From the NCBI RefSeq assembly GCF_007859195.1, contig NZ_VOHL01000001.1:1-64000 (forward strand): a stretch of 64,000 bases of DNA, in the 5' to 3' direction. Positions 9,435-17,973 of this stretch are shown piece after piece. The stretch's first letter is position 1, and each line of letters opens with the position of its first letter. The translations under genes were made by a program, and so were the position numbers. The DNA is from Streptococcus cuniculipharyngis (lineage in GTDB: Bacteria; Bacillota; Bacilli; Lactobacillales; Streptococcaceae). The notes beneath the pieces are model-generated. The model was given only the letters and a program-made list of their open reading frames with translations. It ran no database searches and was not told where the DNA came from.

Positions 9435-10031
9435 ATGCTTTATCCAACACCCGTTGCAAAATTGATTGACTCATTTTCTAAATTACCTGGAATTGGGATA
9501 AAAACAGCGACACGTCTAGCCTTTCATACGATTAGTATGACGGATGAAGAGGTTAATGAGTTTGCGAAAAATTTGTTGGCCGCCAAGCGTGAGTTGACCT
9601 ACTGTAGCATCTGTGGCAATCTGACAGATGAGGATCCCTGTGCTATTTGTCAGGATCAGACTCGTGATGGGAGCTTGATTTTGGTGGTTGAAGCTAGTAA
9701 GGATGTCTCGGCCATGGAAAAGATTCAAGAATATAAGGGGCGCTATCATGTCCTTCATGGCTTGATTTCACCCATGCAAGGCATCGGTCCAGATGATATT
9801 AACCTCAAATCCTTAATTAATCGGTTAATGGATGATCAGGTACAGGAGGTTATCATTGCGACCAATGCGACTGCTGATGGTGAGGCCACATCGATGTATG
9901 TGTCACGTCTTTTAAAACCTGCTGGAATCAAGGTCACGCGCTTAGCCCGTGGTTTAGCAGTAGGAAGTGATATTGAATATGCTGATGAGGTAACCTTACT
10001 ACGGGCTATTGAGAATCGGACAGAACTGTAA
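9435..10031 (+). CDS. recR: Recombination mediator protein RecR
   Basis: RecR works with RecF/RecO to load RecA on gapped DNA. The 198-residue chain has the helix-hairpin-helix [14 protein letters not shown] near 18-30, a four-cysteine zinc finger with Cys57, 60, 69 and 72, and a Toprim domain starting at [11 protein letters not shown] near 82. It lies 12 bases after pbp2b and probably shares its transcript; the pbp2b-recR pair is conserved in streptococci. A strong terminator follows. Confidence 0.96.
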   Translation: MLYPTPVAKLIDSFSKLPGIGIKTATRLAFHTISMTDEEVNEFAKNLLAAKRELTYCSICGNLTDEDPCAICQDQTRDGSLILVVEASKDVSAMEKIQEYKGRYHVLHGLISPMQGIGPDDINLKSLINRLMDDQVQEVIIATNATADGEATSMYVSRLLKPAGIKVTRLARGLAVGSDIEYADEVTLLRAIENRTEL

Positions 10032-10058
10032 GACTAGAAGGATTTCTAGTCTTTTTTT
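10031..10058 (+). terminator. recR terminator
   Basis: AGACTAGAA and TTCTAGTCT form a 9-pair stem with a 4-base loop, followed by an uninterrupted run of T to 10058. Confidence 0.85.
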
Positions 10059-10102
10059 GGCATTAAGATTATCTTTAAGTCTAACCACTTTTTTTACTTT
10101 TT

Positions 10103-10131
10103 TTGAAAAAAGATTGATTTTATGATATGAT
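10103..10131 (+). promoter_or_regulatory. ddl promoter
   Basis: TTGAAA (10103-10108) and TATGAT (10126-10131) are spaced by 17 bases, 33 bases ahead of the ATG. Confidence 0.65.
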
Positions 10132-10164
10132 AGGAGAGAAAAATAGAGAAGAAAAGGGGAAATC

Positions 10165-11211
10165 ATGTCGAAAGAAACCTTGATTTTACTATACGGTGGA
10201 CGTTCAGCAGAACGTGATGTTTCTGTCTTGTCGGCAGAGAGCGTCATGCGAGCGGTCAATTATGATAAATTTACTGTAAAAACCTATTTTATTAGCCAAA
10301 GAGGGGAGTTTATCAAGACACAGGAGTTTAGCCAAACACCAGCAGCTGATGAAAAATTGATGACTAATGACACGGTTGATTTCAGCAAACAAATCAAACC
10401 AAGTGACATTTATGAGCAAGGAGCGGTGGTCTTTCCAGTTCTTCACGGTCCCATGGGGGAAGACGGCTCGGTCCAAGGATTCCTTGAAGTCTTGAAGATG
10501 GCCTATGTGGGAACCAATGTCCTCAGCTCAGCCGTGGCCATGGATAAAATCATTACCAAGCAAGTTCTCCAGACGGCAGGCATTCCGCAAGTGGCCTATG
10601 AGACCTTTATTGAAGGACAGGATGTAGACGCAGCGATTGCTCGGGTTAAGGACCACCTCAGCTACCCAGTTTTTGTTAAGCCAGCTAATATGGGTTCCAG
10701 TGTGGGGATTTCCAAGGCTGATGATGACAGTCAACTCCGAGAAGCGATCACGCTTGCCCTCAAATACGACAGTCGTATTCTTATCGAGCAGGGTGTTGTG
10801 GCTCGTGAGATTGAGGTTGGTATTTTGGGGAATACTGACGTTAAGACGACAGAGGCCGGTGAAGTGGTTAAGGACGTGGCCTTTTATGATTATCAGGCTA
10901 AATACATTGATAACAAGATTACCATGGAGATTCCAGCCAAGATTGATGGTCACATCATGGAACAGATGCGGGAATATGCTGCCCAAGCCTTCCGTGCCAT
11001 CGGTGGCTGCGGTATGGCTCGTTGTGACTTTTTCCTAACAGAAGATGGGCAACTCTATCTCAATGAATTAAACACTACCCCTGGTTTTACCCAATGGTCT
11101 ATGTATCCCTTACTTTGGGAAAATATGGGCTTGGCTTATAGCGATTTGATTGAAGAATTGGTTGCTTTGGGCAAGGAGATGTTTGCCAAACGTGAAAGTC
11201 ACTTAATTTAA
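10165..11211 (+). CDS. ddl: D-alanine--D-alanine ligase
   Basis: Ddl makes the D-Ala-D-Ala dipeptide, which MurF then adds to the cell-wall precursor. The 348 residues show the ATP-grasp ligase layout, with [14 protein letters not shown] at 12-25, HGPMGEDGS near 93-101, the [11 protein letters not shown] loop near 172-182, and [11 protein letters not shown] at the metal site near 295-305. The omega-loop region carries AKY, with a Tyr as in D-Ala-specific (vancomycin-sensitive) ligases rather than Phe; that reading is an inference. It has its own promoter and terminator, and murF lies beyond the inverted folT gene. Confidence 0.96.
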   Translation: MSKETLILLYGGRSAERDVSVLSAESVMRAVNYDKFTVKTYFISQRGEFIKTQEFSQTPAADEKLMTNDTVDFSKQIKPSDIYEQGAVVFPVLHGPMGEDGSVQGFLEVLKMAYVGTNVLSSAVAMDKIITKQVLQTAGIPQVAYETFIEGQDVDAAIARVKDHLSYPVFVKPANMGSSVGISKADDDSQLREAITLALKYDSRILIEQGVVAREIEVGILGNTDVKTTEAGEVVKDVAFYDYQAKYIDNKITMEIPAKIDGHIMEQMREYAAQAFRAIGGCGMARCDFFLTEDGQLYLNELNTTPGFTQWSMYPLLWENMGLAYSDLIEELVALGKEMFAKRESHLI

Positions 11212-11217
11212 GATCAG

Positions 11218-11253
11218 AAAAAATCAGAGTAGGGATGATACTCTGATTTTTTT
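11218..11253. terminator. Bidirectional terminator between ddl and folT
   Basis: AAAAAATCAGAGTA (11218-11231) pairs with TACTCTGATTTTTT (11239-11252), a 14-pair stem with a 7-base loop and A/T tracts on both sides. It can end both converging genes. Confidence 0.88.
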
Positions 11254-11815
11254 ACTTATCTGCTTTGACTAATTTTTTTAATTCTGGAATTTTTTGTAGC
11301 TGCGGCAGAACTAGCATGGTGACAAAAATTCGTAAGGGGATTTCAAAAATCTTTAACCAACGACCAGCTAGATACTGGGCAATAAATGGGGTACCAAAGT
11401 AGGTCTGAACTAGAAATGGTGTGACAAGGAAGGTGCTAAAGGTCATGATGACCAAGGTTGCCAAGGTGACTTTTAGCCAGTCCTTTTTCTCGTCACGAGC
11501 AAGCAATTGTCCATGGAAGAAGAGGCCGTAGAGAAAGCCTTCAACCGCCTCCATCAGGGTCCACCAGATGATGAAATTTCCCTGACCACTGCTGAGATTG
11601 TCAACCACATCAATGAGGGCAAGGCTGATAAAGCCCCAAATTGGCCCTGCCACCATCCCAATGACCGTGTTGACGATAAAGGTAAAACTCACCATCAATT
11701 GGTTGGGAATGACTGTAATGGAAAATTTACTGATGATAATGGCCAAGGCTGCCAACATGGCTAAGGTGACCAAGCGTTGGTTGGTCATTTTAGGGCTAGA
11801 AAAAGATAGTTTCAT
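11252..11815 (-). CDS. folT: Folate ECF transporter substrate-binding subunit FolT
   Basis: FolT is the membrane S component that captures folates and docks on the shared ECF energising module. The 187-residue protein has about six hydrophobic segments and the ECF-S pattern: a positive, short N-terminus, then LAMLAALAIIISKFSI and a GPIWGFISLALIDVVDN segment. The THF riboswitch directly upstream strongly supports folate as substrate, as no ECF ATPases are encoded nearby. The gene is monocistronic and convergent with ddl. Confidence 0.92.
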   Translation of the reverse strand: MKLSFSSPKMTNQRLVTLAMLAALAIIISKFSITVIPNQLMVSFTFIVNTVIGMVAGPIWGFISLALIDVVDNLSSGQGNFIIWWTLMEAVEGFLYGLFFHGQLLARDEKKDWLKVTLATLVIMTFSTFLVTPFLVQTYFGTPFIAQYLAGRWLKIFEIPLRIFVTMLVLPQLQKIPELKKLVKADK

Positions 11816-11819
11816 AAAA

Positions 11820-11943
11820 ATGCTCCTTTCAAGGTGGAGCTGTTATCAAGATAACAGCGGATGCAATGATTTACCGCACCGAGAGGTTTCGTTGTGTGAC
11901 AACATCCCATTCACACACACTTAACGCAAATCATCTACTCTGT
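11820..11943 (-). promoter_or_regulatory. THF (tetrahydrofolate) riboswitch with translational expression platform
   Basis: The minus strand from 11943 to about 11857 carries the class-I THF aptamer core: AGTAGATGATTTGCGTTAAG, then GTGTGTGTGAATGGGATG, a GTCACACAACGA arm and GGTAAATCATTGCATCCGC. It closely resembles the crystallised S. mutans folT aptamer. P1 pairs ACAG with CTGT. Downstream, GCTGTTATC/GATAACAGC (11839-11858) can form only if P1 opens. A third hairpin, GCTCC/GGAGC (11822-11840), buries the folT Shine-Dalgarno. Bound folate should therefore favour P1 and hide the ribosome site. Confidence 0.95.
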
Positions 11944-11970
11944 AAGGTGGTTTGTTTGCCACCGTTTTCT

Positions 11971-11998
11971 ATTATAGCACATGTTTTAAGAATGGCAA
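11971..11998 (-). promoter_or_regulatory. folT/riboswitch promoter
   Basis: On the minus strand TTGCCA (11993-11998) and TATAAT (11971-11976) are 16 bases apart, placing the start of transcription shortly before the aptamer. Confidence 0.7.
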
Positions 11999-12008
11999 GG
12001 CTGGTTTA

Positions 12009-12017
12009 TGGTATAAT
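12009..12017 (+). promoter_or_regulatory. murF extended -10 promoter
   Basis: TGG-TATAAT is a perfect extended -10, 32 bases ahead of the chosen murF start and divergent from the folT promoter. Confidence 0.6.
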
Positions 12018-12049
12018 TGAAAGGAAGTAAAAGAGAAAGATGGAAGACA

Positions 12050-13411
12050 ATGAAACTAAGTTTGCAAGAAATCGCCCGTCTTCTTGGGGCAAAAAATGAT
12101 GTCACCAAGCTGGCAGATGTGACCATTTCCAAGATTGAATTTGATAGTCGCTTGATTGGGAAAGGCGACCTCTTTGTTCCTCTCAAGGGAGCAAGAGACG
12201 GTCATGACTTTATCCCCTTGGCCTTTGAAAATGGCTGTGCGGTTACCCTGTCAGAAAAACCTCTGGCTGTCCCTCACATCCTCGTGGATGACTGTTTGCT
12301 CGCCTTACAAACCTTAGCCAGCTACTATCTGGATAAGATGGCAGTAGATGTCATTGCCGTAACGGGTTCTAATGGCAAGACAACGACCAAAGACATGATT
12401 CATGACCTTTTGGCGACTAGCTATAAGACCTATAAAACCCAAGGCAACTACAATAATGAAATTGGCCTTCCCTATACTGTTCTCTCAATGCCAGATGATA
12501 CGGAAAAGCTGGTTTTGGAAATGGGGCAAGACCATTTGGGGGATATTGAACTCTTATCCAAGATTGCCCGGCCTAAGTTGGCGGTAGTGACCCTGATTGG
12601 TGAGGCCCACTTGGAATTTTTTGGCACACGCCAAAAAATTGCCCAAGGTAAGATGCAGATTAGCGCAGGCATGCAGCCAGAAGATCTACTCTTGCTACCG
12701 CAGGATGACTTGCTTGACGACTTGATTCCAGTAGGTCAACGCCTGTTACGTTTTGGTCCTGGGGGCGACCTTTATGTGACGGATTTAGTGGAGGCCAAAG
12801 ATTCTTTGACCTTTAAGACAAATTTCTTGGCGAAGAAGTTGACCATCCCTGTGACGGGTAAGTACAATGCCACCAATGCCATGCTGGCTGCCTATGTGGC
12901 CAAGGAAGAGGGCGTGTCAGAGGATAAAATTGTTGCTGCCTTAGCAAACATTCAACTGACGCGTAATCGGACAGAATGGAAAAAAGCAAGTAATGGGGCG
13001 GATATTCTTAGTGATGTCTATAATGCCAATCCAACAGCCATGCGGTTGATTTTGGAAACCTTTGCCAATATTCCCAAGAATGAGGCTGGTCGAAAATTGG
13101 TGGTTTTAGCGGATATGAAAGAGTTGGGGCCTACTTCGTTTGCCTTGCACGAGCAGATGATTGATAGCCTGTCACCAGCTGATTTTGACCGTCTCTACCT
13201 CTATGGTCAAGAGATTAAGGGCTTGGCAGATTTGGCAGTTGATAAGTTTGGGGCTGAGGCCGTGGCTTACTTTGTTAAAAGCAATCAAGAGGATGCCTTT
13301 GATGACTTGTTGGCAGCGATTAAAGAAGATTTGCAGGCCCAAGACCAAGTCTTGCTCAAAGGCAGTAATTCCATGAATTTAGCCAAGATTGTCGAAGAAC
13401 TGGAAAAGTAG
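12050..13411 (+). CDS. murF: UDP-MurNAc-tripeptide--D-Ala-D-Ala ligase MurF
   Basis: MurF adds the D-Ala-D-Ala made by Ddl to the UDP-MurNAc tripeptide, the last cytoplasmic step of precursor synthesis. From ATG 12050 (MKLSLQEIARLLGAKNDV) it has 453 residues, matching streptococcal homologues. The Mur ligase P-loop TGSNGKTTTKD is near 108-118, followed by NNEIGLP and the Mg-binding E..HLEFFGT. The D-Y-N-A-N-P-like SDVYNANPTAM near 322-332 is diagnostic for MurF. An upstream in-frame TTG at 12017 would overlap the -10 box and is rejected. Confidence 0.95.
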   Translation: MKLSLQEIARLLGAKNDVTKLADVTISKIEFDSRLIGKGDLFVPLKGARDGHDFIPLAFENGCAVTLSEKPLAVPHILVDDCLLALQTLASYYLDKMAVDVIAVTGSNGKTTTKDMIHDLLATSYKTYKTQGNYNNEIGLPYTVLSMPDDTEKLVLEMGQDHLGDIELLSKIARPKLAVVTLIGEAHLEFFGTRQKIAQGKMQISAGMQPEDLLLLPQDDLLDDLIPVGQRLLRFGPGGDLYVTDLVEAKDSLTFKTNFLAKKLTIPVTGKYNATNAMLAAYVAKEEGVSEDKIVAALANIQLTRNRTEWKKASNGADILSDVYNANPTAMRLILETFANIPKNEAGRKLVVLADMKELGPTSFALHEQMIDSLSPADFDRLYLYGQEIKGLADLAVDKFGAEAVAYFVKSNQEDAFDDLLAAIKEDLQAQDQVLLKGSNSMNLAKIVEELEK

Positions 13412-13479
13412 TCGGAAAAGGGGCAGTGACTTTCTGTCTCAATCTAAAAGACTGAAAAAAGATGAAGGGGCCAGTCACT

Positions 13480-14181
13480 ATGCTAGCCGAATTTTTTACT
13501 GACCATATGACCCAGGAACCACATTTACGTTTAGAAGACCGTCTGCTTATCTTCTTATTTTTAGTCGTGGTGATTTATCTAACGAGTCGTTGGTATCAAA
13601 AACCTTGCTACCTTGCTTTTTTTCGATGGTTACAAATGGTGCAAATTATCAGTCTTTACAGCTGGTATCTATTGGTAGGGTGGCCCTTGTCAGAAAGTTT
13701 ACCCCTTTACCATTGTCGTTTGGCCATGTTTGTTCTGCTTTGGGGGAGAGAGGGGCGTTTGAAAGCTTATTTTGCCTGTCTGGGCCTGATTGGTTCCGTT
13801 GTGGCCTTGACTTATCCAGTTTTGGATCCCTTTCAGTTTCCTCACCTGACCTTCTTTAGTTTTGTTATTGGCCATTATGCCTTGGCAGCCAACGCTCTTA
13901 TGTATTTGTTGTCTCATCAGGCTGACAAACCTTTGCCACTAAAAGCAGTTTTTAGCTATACTCTGATGATGAATGGACTGATATTAATGGTCAATCTTGT
14001 ATTGGGAGGCAATTATGGTTTTCTAAGTCAACTGCCCTTGATTCACAGTAATCATCTAGTCTTTAATTTTTTGCTGATGACAAGCGTGCAGGTGATTGCC
14101 ATCTGGTTTATCAATGACTTTTTTCATGGTTTGGAAAAACATCACGCCGGTTTCCAAAAAGAGCAGCAACTCAAGGAATGA
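13480..14181 (+). CDS. TIGR02206/YwaF-type integral membrane protein
   Basis: This 233-residue protein has about six to seven hydrophobic helices and no soluble domain. Features such as W-P-L-x(4)-L-P-L-Y-H-C-R-L near 72-84 and FPHLTFFSFVIGHYAL near 121-136 are shared with the TIGR02206 (YwaF) family, whose function is unknown. The start at ATG 13480 is chosen because AAGGGG lies nine bases upstream; ATG 13462 would add six residues. It follows murF after a 68-base gap, and a terminator overlaps its stop codon. Confidence 0.75.
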   Translation: MLAEFFTDHMTQEPHLRLEDRLLIFLFLVVVIYLTSRWYQKPCYLAFFRWLQMVQIISLYSWYLLVGWPLSESLPLYHCRLAMFVLLWGREGRLKAYFACLGLIGSVVALTYPVLDPFQFPHLTFFSFVIGHYALAANALMYLLSHQADKPLPLKAVFSYTLMMNGLILMVNLVLGGNYGFLSQLPLIHSNHLVFNFLLMTSVQVIAIWFINDFFHGLEKHHAGFQKEQQLKE

Positions 14182-14197
14182 GTGACTGCTCTTTTTA
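14156..14197 (+). terminator. Terminator overlapping the end of the YwaF-like gene
   Basis: AAAAAGAGCAG (14156-14166) pairs perfectly with CTGCTCTTTTT (14186-14196). The 19-base loop contains the TGA stop of the upstream gene, so the last codons are part of the terminator. Confidence 0.8.
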
Positions 14198-14221
14198 AAT
14201 AAATCTAGCCAAGTGATGTCT

Positions 14222-15019
14222 TTAGTCTGCCATCACGTAGAGTACCATGTCTAAAAAGATGAGAAGGCTCAAGCTGCTAATGATAGCAGAGACCGGGCCG
14301 ACGTTTAATGGTGAATTCCAGAAAAAATGGCAGATAACTGGTGCGAGAATCCATAACCAAATCTTGGATTTGGAAACCTGCTTGCTTTGGGAAATTAGTA
14401 ATGCGACCCCAACAGTGAGGAGGGCCGTATAGAGGTAGTGAGAGCTAAGGCTTCCAGCAATCCGATAGAGGGCAGATGGAATTGTGTTACTGAGTTTTTC
14501 AAGACCACCGAGATAGATGTATTCAATGTCCTCAATAACTTGAAAACCCATGCCCGTTGTGATACCAAGAAGGAAAGCCCATTTTTTGTCCCATTTGCCG
14601 AAGATGGCCAGTAGGCAGATTGCAATACCGGTCTTGACTAATTCTTCAATAAGTGGAGCCGTTAGAGCCATTTCCCAATCAGCTAGAAATTTTTTATCTA
14701 GAAAAATTGCCCAAAAGCTAGCTAGTAGGTCGTTGCCCTCCACGGCAGTCCAACTGGAGGCAAAGAGGGAAACGAAAAAGGTTAGCGGCAGCACAAAAGA
14801 GGGAATCTGCCAGTTTTGTTGGGCTTTACGAAGATAGATGATAAAAGGGACAAGATAGATACTGATGAGTAGGCTGGCTAGGATGACATAGGGATAGAGC
14901 GAGAGGGAGGGATTTCCCCCAGTTAGGGTTTCAATTTCATAATCAATACCGTAGCAAGTTGCCAGTAGCAAGAGCCCAATCAGACTCCACTGTTTACGGG
15001 TGAGTTGTAGTTGGTTCAT
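14222..15019 (-). CDS. PrsW-family intramembrane metalloprotease
   Basis: A 265-residue membrane protein with about eight hydrophobic segments. Three motifs place it in the PrsW/CAAX-protease-like group: APLIEELVKT near 120-129 with the paired glutamates, GFQVIEDIEY near 158-167, and conserved histidines in SSHYLYTAL near 192-200 and CHFFWN near 235-240. Family members cleave membrane substrates such as anti-sigma factors. No sigma/anti-sigma pair lies nearby, so the substrate is unknown. It is transcribed alone, convergent with the YwaF-like gene. Confidence 0.8.
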   Translation of the reverse strand: MNQLQLTRKQWSLIGLLLLATCYGIDYEIETLTGGNPSLSLYPYVILASLLISIYLVPFIIYLRKAQQNWQIPSFVLPLTFFVSLFASSWTAVEGNDLLASFWAIFLDKKFLADWEMALTAPLIEELVKTGIAICLLAIFGKWDKKWAFLLGITTGMGFQVIEDIEYIYLGGLEKLSNTIPSALYRIAGSLSSHYLYTALLTVGVALLISQSKQVSKSKIWLWILAPVICHFFWNSPLNVGPVSAIISSLSLLIFLDMVLYVMAD

Positions 15020-15079
15020 GCCTTTTCCTTTCTAGCCCTATTATAGCATGACTAAAGCCTTTTCACAATGCTGGAATCA

Positions 15080-15108
15080 TTGCCAAAAAAAGGCAGATGG
15101 GGTATAAT
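15080..15108 (+). promoter_or_regulatory. prfC promoter
   Basis: TTGCCA (15080-15085) and TATAAT (15103-15108) are separated by 17 bases. The leader before the prfC ATG is about 55 bases. Confidence 0.75.
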
Positions 15109-15168
15109 GAAAGGGCTGAACATCAGGTGTGATGTGATTTGTTATTTGCAAGAGAAAAGGAAGTAGTT

Positions 15169-16713
15169 ATGTCATTACAAGAAGAAATTCAGAAGCGTCG
15201 GACCTTTGCCATTATTAGTCACCCGGACGCTGGTAAAACGACCATTACTGAGCAGTTGCTTTATTTTGGTGGCGAGATTCGTGAGGCTGGTACAGTGAAG
15301 GGGAAAAAAACAGGGAATTTTGCCAAGTCTGACTGGATGGACATTGAAAAACAAAGGGGAATTTCGGTGACCTCATCGGTCATGCAATTTGACTATGCCG
15401 GTAAGCGGGTCAATATCCTCGATACGCCAGGACATGAGGATTTTTCTGAAGATACCTACCGTACCCTGATGGCGGTTGATGCTGCCGTTATGGTGGTTGA
15501 TTCGGCCAAGGGGATTGAGGCCCAGACCAAAAAACTCTTTGAAGTCGTCAAGCATCGCAATATTCCAGTTTTTACCTTTATCAATAAATTGGACCGAGAT
15601 GGTCGTGAGCCCCTGGACTTGCTAGAAGAGTTGGAAGAGGTTTTGGGCATTGCCAGCTATCCCATGAACTGGCCCATTGGTATGGGGAAATCCTTTGAAG
15701 GGCTCTATGACCTCTATAACAAACGTTTGGAACTCTATAAGGGCGAGGAACGTTTTGCCTCTTTTGACAAGGGTGCCCAGCTATTTGCTAACAATCCTTT
15801 CTATGAGCAGGTTTTGGAAGATGTGGAACTGTTGGAAGAAGCAGGTAATGACTTCTCTCGTGAAGCCATCTTAAAGGGAGAACTGACCCCCGTATTCTTT
15901 GGCTCGGCCCTAACCAATTTTGGTGTTCAAACCTTCTTGGATTCCTTCCTTGAATTTGCCCCAGAACCTCATGGGCATAAAACGGCTGATGGCCAGTTGA
16001 TTGACCCTTTGACTCAGGATTTTTCAGGCTTTGTCTTCAAAATTCAAGCCAATATGGACCCTCGCCATCGTGACCGTATCGCCTTTGTCCGTATTGTTTC
16101 CGGTCAATTTGAGCGAGGCATGGCGGTCAATCTGCCTCGTACGGGCAAATCTGCCAAACTATCTAATGTCACTCAATTTATGGCTGAAAGCCGAGAAAAT
16201 GTTGAAAATGCCGTGGCCGGTGATATTATTGGGGTCTATGACACAGGGACATATCAGGTCGGTGATACCCTAACTGTTGGTAAAAACAAGTTTGAATTTG
16301 AACCGCTGCCAACCTTTACCCCAGAGTTGTTTATGAAGGTAGCGGCCAAAAATGTCATGAAACAAAAATCCTTCCATAAGGGGATTGAGCAACTGGTCCA
16401 AGAAGGAGCTGTTCAGCTCTATAAAAATTATCAGACTGGTGAGTACATGTTGGGGGCTGTCGGTCAGTTGCAGTTTGAAGTTTTCAAACACCGCATGGAG
16501 GGAGAATACAATGCCGAAGTGGTGATGACACCTATGGGCAAGAAAACTGTCCGATGGATTAAGGAAGAAGATTTGGATGAACGCATGAGTTCCAGTCGTA
16601 ACATTTTAGCCCGCGACCGCTTTGACCAGCCTGTCTTTCTCTTTGAGAATGATTTTGCTTTGCGGTGGTTTGCGGATAAATATCCAGAGGTCACATTAGA
16701 AGAAAAGATGTAA
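15169..16713 (+). CDS. prfC: Peptide chain release factor 3
   Basis: RF3 is the GTPase that removes RF1/RF2 from the ribosome after termination. From ATG 15169 ([16 protein letters not shown]), with AAAAGGAAG upstream, it has 514 residues, the expected length. The G1 motif HPDAGKTT is near 17-24, DTPGHEDF near 85-92 (G3) and NKLDRDGR near 139-146 (G4), with the elongation-factor fold behind. The bicistron with the PH-domain gene 10 bases later suggests co-expression, with no functional link known. Confidence 0.96.
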   Translation: MSLQEEIQKRRTFAIISHPDAGKTTITEQLLYFGGEIREAGTVKGKKTGNFAKSDWMDIEKQRGISVTSSVMQFDYAGKRVNILDTPGHEDFSEDTYRTLMAVDAAVMVVDSAKGIEAQTKKLFEVVKHRNIPVFTFINKLDRDGREPLDLLEELEEVLGIASYPMNWPIGMGKSFEGLYDLYNKRLELYKGEERFASFDKGAQLFANNPFYEQVLEDVELLEEAGNDFSREAILKGELTPVFFGSALTNFGVQTFLDSFLEFAPEPHGHKTADGQLIDPLTQDFSGFVFKIQANMDPRHRDRIAFVRIVSGQFERGMAVNLPRTGKSAKLSNVTQFMAESRENVENAVAGDIIGVYDTGTYQVGDTLTVGKNKFEFEPLPTFTPELFMKVAAKNVMKQKSFHKGIEQLVQEGAVQLYKNYQTGEYMLGAVGQLQFEVFKHRMEGEYNAEVVMTPMGKKTVRWIKEEDLDERMSSSRNILARDRFDQPVFLFENDFALRWFADKYPEVTLEEKM

Positions 16714-16723
16714 GGAGAAGATG

Positions 16724-17104
16724 ATGGGATTATTTTCAGGTTTATTAGGCAATGCCTCACAAAAAGATACCACTAAGGTCGAGCAAGACTTGGCTCATGT
16801 GTTGGTGACCGATGAGGTGGTTGAGCTAGCTTTCAGTCTGGTTCGTGATTTGGTTGTGTTTACGGACCGTCGTTTGATTTTGGTGGATAAACAGGGAGTG
16901 ACAGGGAAAAAAACATCCTACAAGTCCTTGCCTTATCGTTCCATTTCACGGTTTACCGTAGAAACATCAGGTCATTTTGATCTTGACGCTGAGCTAAAAA
17001 TTTGGATTTCATCAGGTGTCGAGCCCGCTGAAACACTACAATTCAAGAATGATAAAAACGTTATTCAAATCCAACAAGCCTTGGCTGAAGCGGTTTTAAG
17101 ATAA
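16724..17104 (+). CDS. Bacterial PH-domain protein
   Basis: The 126-residue protein looks like one bacterial pleckstrin-homology domain of the YdjZ/DUF1696 type. It shows a beta-rich chain with FTDRRLILVDKQG in the middle (about 47-59), Y-R-S-I-S-R-F and D-A-E-L-K-I-W strands, and a C-terminal helix. It starts 10 bases after prfC; AAGGAG lies six bases before ATG 16724, so this is preferred over the ATG one codon earlier. No signal sequence is present. The role of this family in firmicutes is not established. Confidence 0.75.
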   Translation: MGLFSGLLGNASQKDTTKVEQDLAHVLVTDEVVELAFSLVRDLVVFTDRRLILVDKQGVTGKKTSYKSLPYRSISRFTVETSGHFDLDAELKIWISSGVEPAETLQFKNDKNVIQIQQALAEAVLR

Positions 17105-17109
17105 GAAGT

Positions 17110-17140
17110 AAAATCCTTGGTTGTAAAACCAAGGATTTTC
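17110..17140 (+). terminator. Terminator behind prfC operon
   Basis: AAAATCCTTGGTT (17110-17122) and AACCAAGGATTTT (17127-17139) form a perfect 13-pair stem with a GTAA loop. Confidence 0.85.
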
Positions 17141-17181
17141 ATCTGTATGGTAAAATAAAAGAAAACATAAAGGAGAAAGCC

Positions 17182-17775
17182 ATGTTACGCAAAGCTATTG
17201 TTTCCCTTTTCCTTCTAGCAGGTTTGCTTGTTGGTGGATATTTTTTCCTCAACGACACTGGTCTTGTCAAGACCTTTTCACAAACTACCTCGTCGAGTGT
17301 GGTGCAATCTATCGAAAAGGTTAAAGAAACGGTTTTTCTTACTGCTGCTATTCAGCAGGTAGAAACACAAAAAAATAAGACGACACTATTTTCTCGTTTG
17401 GATTTGCCTTTTACCGAGAAAAAAGCTATCATTATCTTAAATTATCAAGCCAAGTTTGGGATTAAACAGGCTATTGCCATTGAGCAGACTGGGGACAACC
17501 GTTATCAAGTGACAGTTCCTAAATTTGACGTGATTGGAGTGGAGCTGGACAAGGAAACTCCTTACCAACTGTATGATGCCAGCGGTCAACTCCTCAGTCT
17601 GTTTACCCAGAATGTCGATACCGGTGACTTAGTCACAAAGACCTTGAGCAATAAGGAACAAGAGAACTATCTGACCAAATATAAGGGACAGATTCGAGAA
17701 GCAGCTCAGGAGTATTACCAAACCCTGTTCAAATCAATTGACCCAAAGATTGAACTGGACTTTGTTTTCCAATAA
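17182..17775 (+). CDS. Membrane-anchored DUF4230-like protein
   Basis: The 197 residues start with a hydrophobic segment (about 5-24, AIVSLFLLAGLLVGGYFFL) with no lipobox Cys, so the protein is probably tethered and faces outward. The middle part has EKKAIIILNYQAKFGIKQ followed by beta strands ending in VTVPKFDVIGVELD. That pattern resembles the DUF4230 family, but the match is by eye only. It has its own extended -10 (TGG-TAAAAT near 17148-17156) and an AAAGGAG ribosome site. Function unknown. Confidence 0.6.
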   Translation: MLRKAIVSLFLLAGLLVGGYFFLNDTGLVKTFSQTTSSSVVQSIEKVKETVFLTAAIQQVETQKNKTTLFSRLDLPFTEKKAIIILNYQAKFGIKQAIAIEQTGDNRYQVTVPKFDVIGVELDKETPYQLYDASGQLLSLFTQNVDTGDLVTKTLSNKEQENYLTKYKGQIREAAQEYYQTLFKSIDPKIELDFVFQ

Positions 17776-17857
17776 ATCGAAATACCCAAAGGTGTTTTTC
17801 GATGAAAACGATTTATTTTTCTTTTCAAGGTAAATCTGCTTCATTCTGGTCAGATTA

Positions 17858-17866
17858 TGATATACT
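17858..17866 (+). promoter_or_regulatory. Helicase gene extended -10 promoter
   Basis: TGA-TATACT is an extended -10 about 108 bases ahead of the start codon, leaving a leader of roughly 100 bases. Confidence 0.55.
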
Positions 17867-17936
17867 AGATAGGTTGCAAGTCTGATCTTCGCTTTAGGGC
17901 AGATTGGACAACTATTGTTACAAAAACAAGCGTCAT

Positions 17937-17960
17937 AAGACAGCTTCGCACTGTCTTTTT
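17937..17960 (+). promoter_or_regulatory. Terminator-like hairpin in the helicase leader
   Basis: AAGACAG and CTGTCTT form a 7-pair stem with loop CTTCGCA, followed at once by TTTTT minus one base (to 17960). It lies inside the 5' leader, 13 bases before the ATG and just ahead of the AAAAGGAA ribosome site. It has the form of an intrinsic terminator, so it may attenuate expression. Confidence 0.5.
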
Positions 17961-17973
17961 AGAAAAGGAACTT

